Positions 46,111 through 53,518 of a stretch of DNA of 64,000 bases are shown here, in pieces. The stretch spans positions 62,001 to 126,000 of the forward strand of contig NZ_JAKRNI010000002.1 of assembly GCF_022346945.1 (NCBI RefSeq). Reading direction: 5' to 3'. The notes under the pieces are model-generated. The model had not been told where the DNA came from. It was given only the letters and a program-made list of their open reading frames with translations, and did not search any database. The DNA comes from Microbacterium sp. ACRRU. GTDB lineage: Bacteria > Actinomycetota > Actinomycetes > Actinomycetales > Microbacteriaceae. The translations under genes and the position numbers were made by a program. How positions within the stretch are numbered: position 1 is the first letter of the stretch; every line of letters begins with the position of its first letter.

Positions 46111-47100
46111 GTGCCTTCCGAGCGGCCCCTGATCATCGGTCACCGCGGTGCTCCCGGCTATCTGCCCGAGCACTCCCGTTCCTCGTACGCGCGCGCGATC
46201 GCCGCGGGCGTGGATGCCGTCGAGCCCGACGTCGTGCCGACGAGAGACGGGGTGCTCGTGGTCCGGCACGAGAACGAGATCGGCTCGACCACCGACGTGG
46301 CAACGCGTCCGCAGTTCGCCGACCGGCGCCGCACGGCCGTGGTCGACGGGGAGCGGCTCGACGGCTGGTTCACCGAGGACTTCACCTGGGCGGAGCTGCA
46401 GACCCTCCGCTGCCGCGAGCGCATTCCGGAGCTGCGTCCGGGCAGCGCGGCGCACGACGACGAAGACCCGGTGCTGCGACTCCGCGACGTCCTGGACCTC
46501 GCGCGCGCCGGCGGCGTCGGGGTGGTGCTCGAGATCAAGCACGCCGCGTTCTTCGCGCGCGCCGGCTTCGACATGGCCGCGCTCGTCGAGACCGAGCTGC
46601 GGGATGCCGGGTGGGGGGACGACCCGGCGCTGGTCATCGAGTCGTTCGAGCCCCTCGTCCTGCAGCGGCTGCGGGAGCGTGGCATCCGGGTTCCGCTCGT
46701 GCAGTTGCTCGAGGCCGAGGGTGCGCCGTGGGACCTGCGGGAGCGCGACGGGTCTCGGGCGGCGTCCTACGCGTCGATGCTCACCCCGAAGGGTCTCGAC
46801 GCGCTGGCCCGCGACGTGGACGGCATCAGCCCCGACAAGCGGCTGATCCTCGCGCCGGATCGATTCGGCCGCGCCCGCGGGCCGGCGGAGTTCGTCGGGC
46901 ACGCGCATCAGCGTGGTCTGCGGGTGTTCACGTGGACGTGTCGCCCCGAGAATCGCTTCCTGCTGCCGGCGTTCCGCGGCCCCGGCGGTCCGGCTGCTTT
47001 CGGAGAGTACGAGCGCGAGTGGGCCGTTCTGCGCGAGGCGGCGCTGGACGGGGTGTTCGTGGACCACCCCGACCTGGGCGTGGCGTTCTTCGCGGAATAG
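46111..47100 (+). CDS. glycerophosphodiester phosphodiesterase
   Basis: A 329-residue GDPD-fold enzyme that would hydrolyse glycerophosphodiesters to glycerol-3-phosphate and an alcohol. Visible active-site elements are IGHRGAPGYLPEHS (9-22), the ExD metal site VEPDVV, VVRHENEIGSTTDV and VLEIKHAAFF. The C-terminal VFTWTCRPENRF and DGVFVDHPDLGV strands close the barrel. No signal peptide, so it is cytoplasmic. GTG start. It resembles the GlpQ-type long subfamily rather than the short UgpQ one. Confidence 0.9.
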   Translation: MPSERPLIIGHRGAPGYLPEHSRSSYARAIAAGVDAVEPDVVPTRDGVLVVRHENEIGSTTDVATRPQFADRRRTAVVDGERLDGWFTEDFTWAELQTLRCRERIPELRPGSAAHDDEDPVLRLRDVLDLARAGGVGVVLEIKHAAFFARAGFDMAALVETELRDAGWGDDPALVIESFEPLVLQRLRERGIRVPLVQLLEAEGAPWDLRERDGSRAASYASMLTPKGLDALARDVDGISPDKRLILAPDRFGRARGPAEFVGHAHQRGLRVFTWTCRPENRFLLPAFRGPGGPAAFGEYEREWAVLREAALDGVFVDHPDLGVAFFAE

Positions 47101-47181
47101 ACGCCGCCCGGGCGTGCGCCGTGTGAAGGTCGTGACCGCAAGCCCCCGCCTCCTGTGGACCGGCGGGGCGAGGATGGCGGG

Positions 47182-48111
47182 ATGACGGTGGACGTGACGG
47201 TGGTCGGCGGCGGCATCTCGGGGCTCGCGTGCGCGCGGGCGGTGCGGGATGCCGGTGGCTCGGTGCGCGTGATCGACCGCGGACGCCGGCCGGGTGGACG
47301 CCTGGCGAGCCGCACGATCGAGGGGCGTCCGGTCGATCTCGGCGCCTCGTACTTCGTCGTCGGCGATGACCCCGGCTTCCAGCGGGTCACGGCGGACTGG
47401 GAGGCCCGAGGCATCGCACGGCCGTGGACCGACACGTTCTCCGCCATCGACGCGGACGGCGCCGAGACCCGCAAGACCGGGCCGATGCGGTGGGCGGCGC
47501 CGGGCGGCCTGCGCTCGCTCGCCCTCGACCTCGGCCGCGGGCTCGACATCGAGTCGGAGCGTGCGGTGGAGAGCGTCGCGCCGTTCCGGGTGGACGGGGC
47601 GGATGCCGGTGAGGTCGTGCTCGCGATGCCGGAACCGCAGGCACGGCGTCTGGTCGATGGCATCCCGGTGCGTCCGCAGGAGTGGGAGCCGGTGATCGCC
47701 GTGGCGCTGCGATGGGAAGAGCGTCGGTGGCCGGCCGACCTGCACGGCGCGTTCGTCAACGGCGACCCCGACGTCGCGTTCGTGGCCGATGACGGCGACC
47801 GTCGCGGCGACGGCGCGCCGGTGCTCGTCGTGCACACCACGGGCGAACGCGCAGCGCGGCACCTCGACGATCCGGATGCCGCGATCGCCCCCGTCACCGC
47901 GGCCACGCGAGGCCTCCTGCGGATCGATGTCGAGCCGGTCGCGACGTACGCGCACCGGTGGACCTTCGCCCGGCCCGTCCGGACGACGGGGGAGCCGTTC
48001 TTCCGTTCCCCCGGGCTGTCGATGTGCGGCGACGCGTGGGGGGAGTCCGCGGCGGTGCGCACCGCGTGGGCGTCGGGCGACGCGCTCGGGCGTGCGCTCG
48101 CGGCATCCTGA
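47182..48111 (+). CDS. FAD-dependent amine-oxidase/renalase-like oxidoreductase
   Basis: A 309-residue flavoprotein. The N-terminal dinucleotide fold is VVGGGISGLACARAVRDAGGSVRVIDRGRRPGGRLASR (7-44), with the GGR-xxS/T motif typical of renalase and protoporphyrinogen-oxidase relatives. The C-terminal FAD contact is LSMCGDAWGESAAVRTAWASGDALG. At just over 300 residues it is like the short bacterial renalase group, some of which oxidise dihydro-NAD(P) isomers. The substrate here is open. ATG 47182 is preferred to the GTG-led frame nine codons upstream. Confidence 0.83.
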   Translation: MTVDVTVVGGGISGLACARAVRDAGGSVRVIDRGRRPGGRLASRTIEGRPVDLGASYFVVGDDPGFQRVTADWEARGIARPWTDTFSAIDADGAETRKTGPMRWAAPGGLRSLALDLGRGLDIESERAVESVAPFRVDGADAGEVVLAMPEPQARRLVDGIPVRPQEWEPVIAVALRWEERRWPADLHGAFVNGDPDVAFVADDGDRRGDGAPVLVVHTTGERAARHLDDPDAAIAPVTAATRGLLRIDVEPVATYAHRWTFARPVRTTGEPFFRSPGLSMCGDAWGESAAVRTAWASGDALGRALAAS

Positions 48112-48231
48112 ATCGGGCGTACCGGGTCCGCGCCGCACCCTGACCGGAAGGGGCGTGTGGGCAAGACGGTTTCCGGGCACCGCGGTGGCATGGTCCCGGG
48201 GCATGTCGGCGTGCCCCCGTATGGTGGGGGC

Positions 48232-49197
48232 ATGGACGCAGGGGGCGCGGGCATCGAGGCAGTGCAGGTCAAGAGGGCGTTCGGCGCTGTGACGGCCGTG
48301 GCGGACGTGACGTTCACGGCCGAACCAGGACGCGTCACCGGCCTGGTCGGACCGAACGGTTCGGGCAAGACGACGCTGCTCCTCATGCTCGCTTCGCTCC
48401 TCCGGCCCGACGACGGGCAGGTGCGGATCGCAGGCGTCGACCCCGTGGCCGATCCGGCGGGGGCGCGGCGACTCCTCGGATGGATGCCGGACTCGCTCGG
48501 CGCGTGGCCGAGCCTGACGGCGCGCGAGGTGCTCATCGCGACCGCGCAGTTGTACGACCTGTCCCGTGTCGACGCTCGCGAGCGCGCCGACCGGCTCCTG
48601 GATCTCGTCGACCTGACCGCTCTCGCGGGATCGGCCGCGCGCGTCCTGTCCCGCGGGCAGAAGCAGCGCCTCGCGCTCGCGCGGGCGCTCGTCCACGAGC
48701 CGCGCGTGCTGCTGCTCGACGAGCCGGCGTCGGGCTTGGACCCGCAGGCGCGCATCGCGCTTCGGGTGTTGCTGCGGCGACTGGCGGACGAGGGCCGCAC
48801 GATCCTCATCTCGAGCCACGTGCTGTCCGAGCTCGAAGAGGTCGTCGACGACGCCGTGTTCCTGCTCGACGGGCGCACCGTCGGGCGCGATCGCGTCGCC
48901 GCGGCGACCACGCGCGTACGGCCGTGGCGCGTGCGCGTCGCCGCCGACGCGTCGCACGGCGCCGGCTCCGATCGGGAGTCCGTCGCCGCGGCGCTGGGGC
49001 GCGCGAGCGGCGACGTCGGGGTCGATCGCCGCGACCTGCTCGTGCCCTTCGCGGACGAGTCCGCGGCCGTCGCCGGTCTGCGCGCGCTGGTGGGAGCCGG
49101 CATCCCGATCGTCGAGTTCGCGCCCGCCGTGGGCGACCTCGAACATGCCTTCCTCGACCTTCGAGGGGACGCCGCGGCCGAGGGGAGCCCCGAATGA
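48232..49197 (+). CDS. ABC transporter ATP-binding protein
   Basis: A 321-residue ATPase: Walker A GLVGPNGSGKTT, signature LSRGQKQRLALARAL (Arg replaces the first Gly of LSGGQ), Walker B VLLLDEPASGLDP and switch His ISSHVLSELEE. The roughly 90-residue C-terminal extension is usual in CcmA/NatA-type exporters. Its TGA overlaps the ATG of the permease. Together they form a two-gene ABC-2 export system with an unknown cargo. Confidence 0.92.
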   Translation: MDAGGAGIEAVQVKRAFGAVTAVADVTFTAEPGRVTGLVGPNGSGKTTLLLMLASLLRPDDGQVRIAGVDPVADPAGARRLLGWMPDSLGAWPSLTAREVLIATAQLYDLSRVDARERADRLLDLVDLTALAGSAARVLSRGQKQRLALARALVHEPRVLLLDEPASGLDPQARIALRVLLRRLADEGRTILISSHVLSELEEVVDDAVFLLDGRTVGRDRVAAATTRVRPWRVRVAADASHGAGSDRESVAAALGRASGDVGVDRRDLLVPFADESAAVAGLRALVGAGIPIVEFAPAVGDLEHAFLDLRGDAAAEGSPE

Positions 49198-50273
49198 ACC
49201 CGCGCCGTCTCGCCACGGTCGTCGGCATCGATCTGCGTCAACGCGTCAGGTCGATGGCCTGGTACATGCTCCTCGGCATCTTCGCCGTGATCCTCCTGGC
49301 GCTCCTGCTGATGTCGTTCTCGGCCTTCTCGTTGAACAGCGGCGGCAACGGCTGGTTCTACTCGATCGTCATCATGTTCGTTCTGCTGCTGGTGCTGTTG
49401 GTGTCGCCCACGCTGAGCGGCAGCGCCGTCAATGGTGATCGGGATGCCGCGACCCTCGCGCCCGTGCAGGTGACGCTGGTGACGACGGCCGAGATCGTGC
49501 TCGGCAAGTTCCTGGCCGCGTGGATCTCGGGGCTCGCGTTCCTCGTCGTCGCTCTGCCGTTCGTCGTCGTCGCGACGCTCGCGGGCGAGCTGAATCCGGC
49601 GGTGATCGCGTCGTCTCTGGGCATCCTGGTGCTCGAGGTGGGCGTGGTCGCCGCGATCGGCGTCGGGGTCAGCGCGATCGTCGCTCGGCCGGTCTTCTCG
49701 GTGGCCACGACGTATCTGGTGGTGGCGGCGCTGACGGTCGGGACGCTCATCGCGTTCGGCCTGGGCGGCGCGGCGCTGCGGTCGGAGCAGACGGTCACCA
49801 CGCGCGATGTGAACTGGGAGGCCGTGCCCGCCGGCTGCGATCCGTACCTGCCCGATGACGGCATTCAGTGCCCCACCGTGGAGGAGATCGGCTGCACGAC
49901 GTCGTCGTACACGAGCGAGGTCCCGCGCTTCGATCGCGTGTGGGGTTTCCTCACCGCCAACCCGTTCGTGATTCTCGCCGACGCGACGCCGCCGACCTAC
50001 GACGCCTACGGCAACCCGTCCGACCTGTTCTCGCAGATCGCGTCGGGAGTGCGCCTGGCGCAGATCCCGCCGGAACCGGAGCTCGAGTACGACTATTGCG
50101 CGAGTACGCCGCAGGGCGACGACTCCGTCGAGGACCGCACCGAGGGCACCGTGCCGAGCTGGTTCGTGGGGCTGTTCGTGCAACTGCTTCTCGGTGCCGG
50201 GCTCCTCGCGTGGGGGATCGCCCGCACGCGCACGCCCGCGCGGCGGCTGCCTCCGGGCACGCGGATCGCCTGA
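49194..50273 (+). CDS. ABC-2 type transporter permease
   Basis: A 359-residue membrane protein with six hydrophobic segments: one at about 20-45, four between about 60 and 190, and one at the C-terminus (WFVGLFVQLLLGAGLLAWGIA). Between the fifth and sixth is an extracytoplasmic domain of about 125 residues with four Cys (PAGCDPYL, IQCPTVEEIGCTTSS, YDYCAST), likely disulfide-bonded. The SPTLSGSAVNGDRDAATLAPVQVTLVTTAEIVLGKF segment is the NatB-like coupling region. Partner of the ATPase directly upstream. Confidence 0.88.
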   Translation: MNPRRLATVVGIDLRQRVRSMAWYMLLGIFAVILLALLLMSFSAFSLNSGGNGWFYSIVIMFVLLLVLLVSPTLSGSAVNGDRDAATLAPVQVTLVTTAEIVLGKFLAAWISGLAFLVVALPFVVVATLAGELNPAVIASSLGILVLEVGVVAAIGVGVSAIVARPVFSVATTYLVVAALTVGTLIAFGLGGAALRSEQTVTTRDVNWEAVPAGCDPYLPDDGIQCPTVEEIGCTTSSYTSEVPRFDRVWGFLTANPFVILADATPPTYDAYGNPSDLFSQIASGVRLAQIPPEPELEYDYCASTPQGDDSVEDRTEGTVPSWFVGLFVQLLLGAGLLAWGIARTRTPARRLPPGTRIA

Positions 50274-50296
50274 GGCCCGCGGCCGGGGACGCGCCC

Positions 50297-51130
50297 TCAG
50301 CGCAGTCGCGCGTCCAGGGCGACAGCGTCGTGCGGTGCTCGTCCGCGCGCGTCATTGTCGAAGTACACGTACACGTCGCGCGGCATCCCGTCTCCTCCCG
50401 CACCGGACTGCCACCGGCGGACGCGATCGGCCCAGACGTCGAGCTCTTCGTCGGTGTAGCCGCTGGCGTACAGTTCGGTCGACCCGTGCAGGCGGACGTA
50501 CACGTGATGGGCGGTGACGGCGTCGAACGCGGGCCAGCGTCCCGCGGTGTCGGCGAGCACGAGCGCGACGTCGTGGGCGCGCAGGATGTCGGCCACCCGC
50601 GGATCGGCGAAGGAAGGCGAGCGCGGTTCGAGCGCGTGGCGCAACGGCCGGTCGTCCTCGATGTCGAGCCACGCTCGTCCATCCAGGCGGACGTCGTGGT
50701 CGCGGGCGAGCGTCAGTGCCGCACCCGTGGTGCGGGGGAGCGTGGCGAGGAAGTCATCGAGGATGCCGGGGTCGAACTCGATCCGCTCCGGTAACTGCCA
50801 CAGGAGGGGACCGAGCGTCGGGCCCAGCGCCAGCACCCCCGAGGCGAAGAAGTTCGCGAGCCCGACATGCGCGTTCCGGAGCCGCAGCATGTGCGTGACA
50901 TACCGCGAGCCCTTCACCGCGAAGACGAAGTCTTCCGGCACCTCGGCACGCCACCTCTGGTAGCTCTCGGGCCGCTGCAGCGAGTAGAACGATCCGTTCA
51001 GTTCCACGCTCGGCAGGCGCTCGGCGATGTACTCGAGCTCCCGCCGCTGCACGAGGCCGCGGGGATAGAAGTCTCCCCGCCACCTCGGGTAGCGCCAGCC
51101 GGAGGTGCCGACGAAGGCTGTGCCGGTCAG
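50297..51130 (-). CDS. DUF72 family TIM-barrel protein, apparent CTG start
   Basis: A 277-residue DUF72 (YecE-like) protein. The invariant N-terminal motif FVGTSGWRYPRWRGDFYPRGL lies upstream of the first ATG/GTG codons; the first standard start (GTG 51052) would delete it. The only in-frame candidate that keeps it is CTG at 51130, which forms a CTGA overlap with the stop of the preceding gene. Other landmarks are ELNGSFYSLQRPESYQRW, FAVKGSRYVTHMLRL, LWQLPE and YVYFDNDA near the C-terminus. Family function is unknown. Confidence 0.82.
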   Translation of the reverse strand: MTGTAFVGTSGWRYPRWRGDFYPRGLVQRRELEYIAERLPSVELNGSFYSLQRPESYQRWRAEVPEDFVFAVKGSRYVTHMLRLRNAHVGLANFFASGVLALGPTLGPLLWQLPERIEFDPGILDDFLATLPRTTGAALTLARDHDVRLDGRAWLDIEDDRPLRHALEPRSPSFADPRVADILRAHDVALVLADTAGRWPAFDAVTAHHVYVRLHGSTELYASGYTDEELDVWADRVRRWQSGAGGDGMPRDVYVYFDNDARGRAPHDAVALDARLR

Positions 51131-51312
51131 GCGTGACCTTCCGCTGCGGGAGCGTCGTCGTCCAGCGCGTCGCCGGTGTGGTCGTCGAGATCGACGTTCT
51201 CTTCGGCTTCGGCGGCATCCTCGCGGACGTCGTCGGTGACGGCGTCGGTGGGTGCGCCGCTGTCGGCGCGTGCGTCGTCGGCGTGGCGGGTGGGGAGATC
51301 AGGAGTGCTCAT
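51127..51312 (-). CDS. small acidic protein between CobW-like and DUF72 genes
   Basis: A 61-residue protein beginning [17 protein letters not shown], with about a third Asp/Glu and two histidine spots (DDHTGD and the C-terminal EGHA). No membrane segment or known domain. Start ATG 51312 is the most likely; an ATG six codons upstream is possible. It lies 58 bases after the CobW-like gene and overlaps the DUF72 gene, so the three may be one operon starting at the Zur-type box. A role in metal binding is only a guess from composition and place. Confidence 0.55.
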   Translation of the reverse strand: MSTPDLPTRHADDARADSGAPTDAVTDDVREDAAEAEENVDLDDHTGDALDDDAPAAEGHA

Positions 51313-51370
51313 GCCGCCACGCTGCCCCATCGCTGCGCGACGGGCGACCCGCTTGACAGGCGCAGAGCCG

Positions 51371-52372
51371 CTAGTCGGTGGCATCCGGGAGCGACAGGTC
51401 GGCCGCAGGCCACCCCGGAAGCGGGTCGTCGAAACCCGTCCAGGCTTCGGGTCCGGCCGCGAGCTCGTCGTCGGTCAGCGCGGCCATATCGAGAACGTGG
51501 CGAAGACGCGGTTCCGAGAGGTCGAGGCCGGTGAACGCGATCTCCTGCCCGAGCCCCATGCGACCGTCGTCCGTGCCGATCGGCTCGATCCACATCGCCG
51601 ACCCGACGTGTTCCCAGCGTGCCAGGATGCCGGGGCGCGAGGCCAGGCGGCAGAATCCGGCGGAACGGATGAGGCGTCCCGCGGCTCCGTCGTCGAGGCG
51701 GTCGAGCGCCGTCTGCAGACGGGCCGGGTGGAAGGGGCGCACCTGGTCGTAGCGGAGAGTGCTCACGCGGTTGTCGCGCATGTACGGGTCGTGTTCGTCG
51801 TTGAGGGCGCGGACCCAGCCCGCGCGCTCGAGGATCTCCGTCTCATCGTCTCGCGTAGTTCCGACGTGCAGGTCGGCGCGCGGGTCGCGCGTGAGCCGGA
51901 GAGTGGCGCCGGGGTTGAGGTGCGAGGCGAGCGCCATCTGCACGGCGAGGGCAGCCGTGGGCACCTGCTCCCAGTTGACCCACACGATGCGGGTGGCCAG
52001 CTCCAGCGCGAGCGCGGCCTGGCGCGCCTGCGCGCCGACGTCGCCGCGCGTGTCGCCGGGAGGGGCGGATGCCACCAGGGGAGCGTCGTCGAGGAGATCG
52101 CCGATCATGTGGCGCGCGTCGACGACGCACACCGCCTCGACATCGACCCCGCCGCGCGCACTGATCGCGTGGATCAGATCGACGTCGGTGCCGAGGTCGA
52201 CCACGACGTGTTCGTCGCTGCCGCGGGGGCGCGGGTGGGGGAGCGCGTGTGCGGCGCGGAGGTCGCGGTAGCGGAGCAGGTGCAGCGGTCGCGCGAGAGT
52301 GGCGGCGGTCCGCTCGGCGTAGGCCTGGCGTTCCGGTGCGCACACACCCATCGTCGCGATCGTCTTCTCCAC
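51371..52372 (-). CDS. COG0523/CobW-like protein lacking a recognisable P-loop
   Basis: A 333-residue protein. Its C-terminal half matches the CobW C-terminal domain: [48 protein letters not shown], and RRLRHVL-like and GFDDPLPGW segments. COG0523 proteins are GTP-dependent zinc metallochaperones. Here the N-terminal Walker A (GxxGxGKT) is replaced by [15 protein letters not shown], and the NKxD-like position reads VNWEQV, so GTP binding is doubtful. The GTG at 52372 gives a complete alpha/beta domain. It diverges from the L36 paralogue across a Zur-type box, the context of zinc-starvation COG0523 genes. Confidence 0.8.
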   Translation of the reverse strand: MEKTIATMGVCAPERQAYAERTAATLARPLHLLRYRDLRAAHALPHPRPRGSDEHVVVDLGTDVDLIHAISARGGVDVEAVCVVDARHMIGDLLDDAPLVASAPPGDTRGDVGAQARQAALALELATRIVWVNWEQVPTAALAVQMALASHLNPGATLRLTRDPRADLHVGTTRDDETEILERAGWVRALNDEHDPYMRDNRVSTLRYDQVRPFHPARLQTALDRLDDGAAGRLIRSAGFCRLASRPGILARWEHVGSAMWIEPIGTDDGRMGLGQEIAFTGLDLSEPRLRHVLDMAALTDDELAAGPEAWTGFDDPLPGWPAADLSLPDATD

Positions 52373-52419
52373 GGCATCCGCCTCTCGTTTGTCGGGAATC
52401 GAGGCACAGCCTATCGTGT

Positions 52420-52440
52420 TGTTGAGAACGGTTATCAACA
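52420..52440. promoter_or_regulatory. Zur-type operator
   Basis: A 21-base near-palindrome, 19 of 21 positions symmetric. Its 15-base core TGAGAACGGTTATCA fits the actinobacterial Zur pattern TGA-NAA-N3-TTN-TCA. It lies 48 bases upstream of the CobW-like gene and immediately before the AGGAGG of rpmJ, so it can control both divergent transcripts. Confidence 0.78.
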
Positions 52441-52450
52441 GGAGGATGCC

Positions 52451-52573
52451 ATGAAAGTCCGCAACTCGCTCAAGTCGCTGAAGAACCAGCCCGGTGCGCA
52501 GGTGGTGCGCCGGCGCGGGCGCGTGTTCGTCATCAACAAGCTGAACCCCCGCTGGAAGGGCCGCCAGGGATAA
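52451..52573 (+). CDS. rpmJ: 50S ribosomal protein L36, zinc-free (C-) paralogue
   Basis: A 40-residue protein: [20 protein letters not shown], then [20 protein letters not shown]. The zinc-binding Cys/His ribbon of standard L36 is missing, as in the C- (YkgO-like) version made under zinc starvation so that zinc can be released from ribosomes. Perfect AGGAGG 5 bases before ATG. The overlap of a Zur-type box with its leader supports zinc-repressed expression. Confidence 0.92.
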   Translation: MKVRNSLKSLKNQPGAQVVRRRGRVFVINKLNPRWKGRQG

Positions 52574-52600
52574 CGGAAACGACAACCGTTCCCGATTACC

Positions 52601-52622
52601 TGAACACATTGCAATTCGTTTA
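52601..52622. promoter_or_regulatory. candidate SmtB/ArsR-type operator
   Basis: TGAACACATTG-CAATTCGTTTA is an imperfect 22-base palindrome (16 of 22 symmetric) centred on TTGCAA, 22 bases before the ArsR-family start. It resembles the TGAA-N-TTCA half-sites of SmtB-type operators and is AT-rich compared with its surroundings. Confidence 0.5.
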
Positions 52623-52643
52623 TGCAGATGGTGCTCTGGAGGT

Positions 52644-52952
52644 GTGGACAGGATCGCGGGACTCGACGAAGCCGCTGAGCTGTTCAAGGTCCTCGGCAAC
52701 GAGTCGCGTCTCGCGCTCGTCTGGCTGCTGAGCCGCGAACCGCTCACGGTCGGTGCGCTCGCCGCTCGAACCGGCCTGTCGCAGCCCCTGGTGTCGCAAC
52801 ACCTGCGGACGCTGCGCCAGGCGGGTCTGGTGAGTTCGGAACGCGAGGGGAAAGAAATCCGGTACGCCCTCGCCGACCAGCACGTCGCTCACGTCGTGCT
52901 CGATGCGATCGCCCACGTCCAAGAACCGAAGGATCAGGGGAACGAGCGATGA
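52644..52952 (+). CDS. ArsR/SmtB family zinc-sensing repressor
   Basis: A 102-residue winged-helix regulator. The recognition helix is in VGALAARTGLSQPLVSQHLRTLRQAGLV (36-63). The last helix carries D78-x-H80-x10-H91-x2-E94, exactly the alpha-5 zinc site of SmtB/CzrA-type sensors, so zinc (possibly Co/Cd) is the expected inducer. No alpha-3N cysteine site is present. GTG start with GGAG directly upstream. The stop overlaps the next ATG (ATGA), coupling it to the histidine-rich protein, its likely target. Confidence 0.88.
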   Translation: MDRIAGLDEAAELFKVLGNESRLALVWLLSREPLTVGALAARTGLSQPLVSQHLRTLRQAGLVSSEREGKEIRYALADQHVAHVVLDAIAHVQEPKDQGNER

Positions 52953-53245
52953 GCACCACCGAAACACACGCCGAGCACACCGTCACCGAGCACGCGCACG
53001 GCGACGACTGCGGCCACCAGAAGATCGAGCACGGCGACCACGTCGACTACGTGCACGGCACCCATCATCACGCTCTGCACGGCGACCACTACGACGAGCA
53101 CGAGTCCAAGGCCGAACACGGACTCGACGAGCACGCACACGGCGACGATTGCGGTCACGAGACGGTCCCGCACGACGATCACGTCGACTACGTGCACGAC
53201 GGGCACCGCCACGCCCCGCACGACGACCACTACGACGAGCACTGA
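52949..53245 (+). CDS. histidine-rich metal-binding protein with internal duplication
   Basis: A 98-residue protein with 26 His and many Asp/Glu, no membrane segment and no signal peptide. It is built from two similar halves: HAHGDDCGH at 15-23 and again in the second half, each followed by HVDYVH and HYDEH. The repeated HAHGDDCGH offers His2-Cys-type zinc sites, two Cys in all. Proteins of this type are common in Actinobacteria, sometimes mislabelled zinc transporter permease, and have no proven function. Coupling to an SmtB-type sensor suggests a cytosolic zinc buffer or chaperone made under zinc excess (inference). Confidence 0.82.
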   Translation: MSTTETHAEHTVTEHAHGDDCGHQKIEHGDHVDYVHGTHHHALHGDHYDEHESKAEHGLDEHAHGDDCGHETVPHDDHVDYVHDGHRHAPHDDHYDEH

Positions 53246-53263
53246 GTCTCGCGGAGAGGTGAG

Positions 53264-53299
53264 GAAGGTCCGATCTCCCGTTGGGGAGACCGGGCCTTC
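53264..53299 (+). terminator. terminator of the zinc-sensor operon
   Basis: GAAGGTCCGATCTCCC pairs with GGGAGACCGGGCCTTC around GTTG, with two mismatched positions. It ends the transcript 18 bases after the histidine-rich gene. Confidence 0.7.
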
Positions 53300-53487
53300 G
53301 CCTTCCCACCGTCCGTGAAGGGTCGTGCCGCCGGGGCTCGATGGTGCGGAACGCGTGCCGCAGGAGATCGCGATGGTCGACGGTGACCGGGTCTCGTGTA
53401 CGGGCGCCGACGTGCGTGCGGCGCTCGTCAGCGCGGCGTCCGGGACCACCGCCTCCAACGTGAACGCAGAAATGCCGTCAATAACTC

Positions 53488-53507
53488 TATTAGCGTTAAA
53501 GTTAATA
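53488..53507. promoter_or_regulatory. AT-rich operator-like palindrome upstream of fic
   Basis: TATTAGCGTT-AAAGTTAATA is a 20-base imperfect palindrome (16 of 20 symmetric) in an exceptionally AT-rich patch, ending 11 bases before the Fic start codon. The Fic protein has a C-terminal winged-helix domain, so self-regulation through this site is plausible. Confidence 0.55.
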
Positions 53508-53518
53508 AGGGAGGCGCG

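Noticed and set aside
46012-50183. Two very long minus-strand frames of over 1000 codons
   Set aside because: They are antisense to GDPD, the FAD enzyme and the ABC genes, with Arg/Pro/Ala-rich low-complexity translations.
51052-51052. GTG at 51052 as start of the DUF72 protein
   Set aside because: It would remove the invariant GTSGW motif and about 26 conserved residues.
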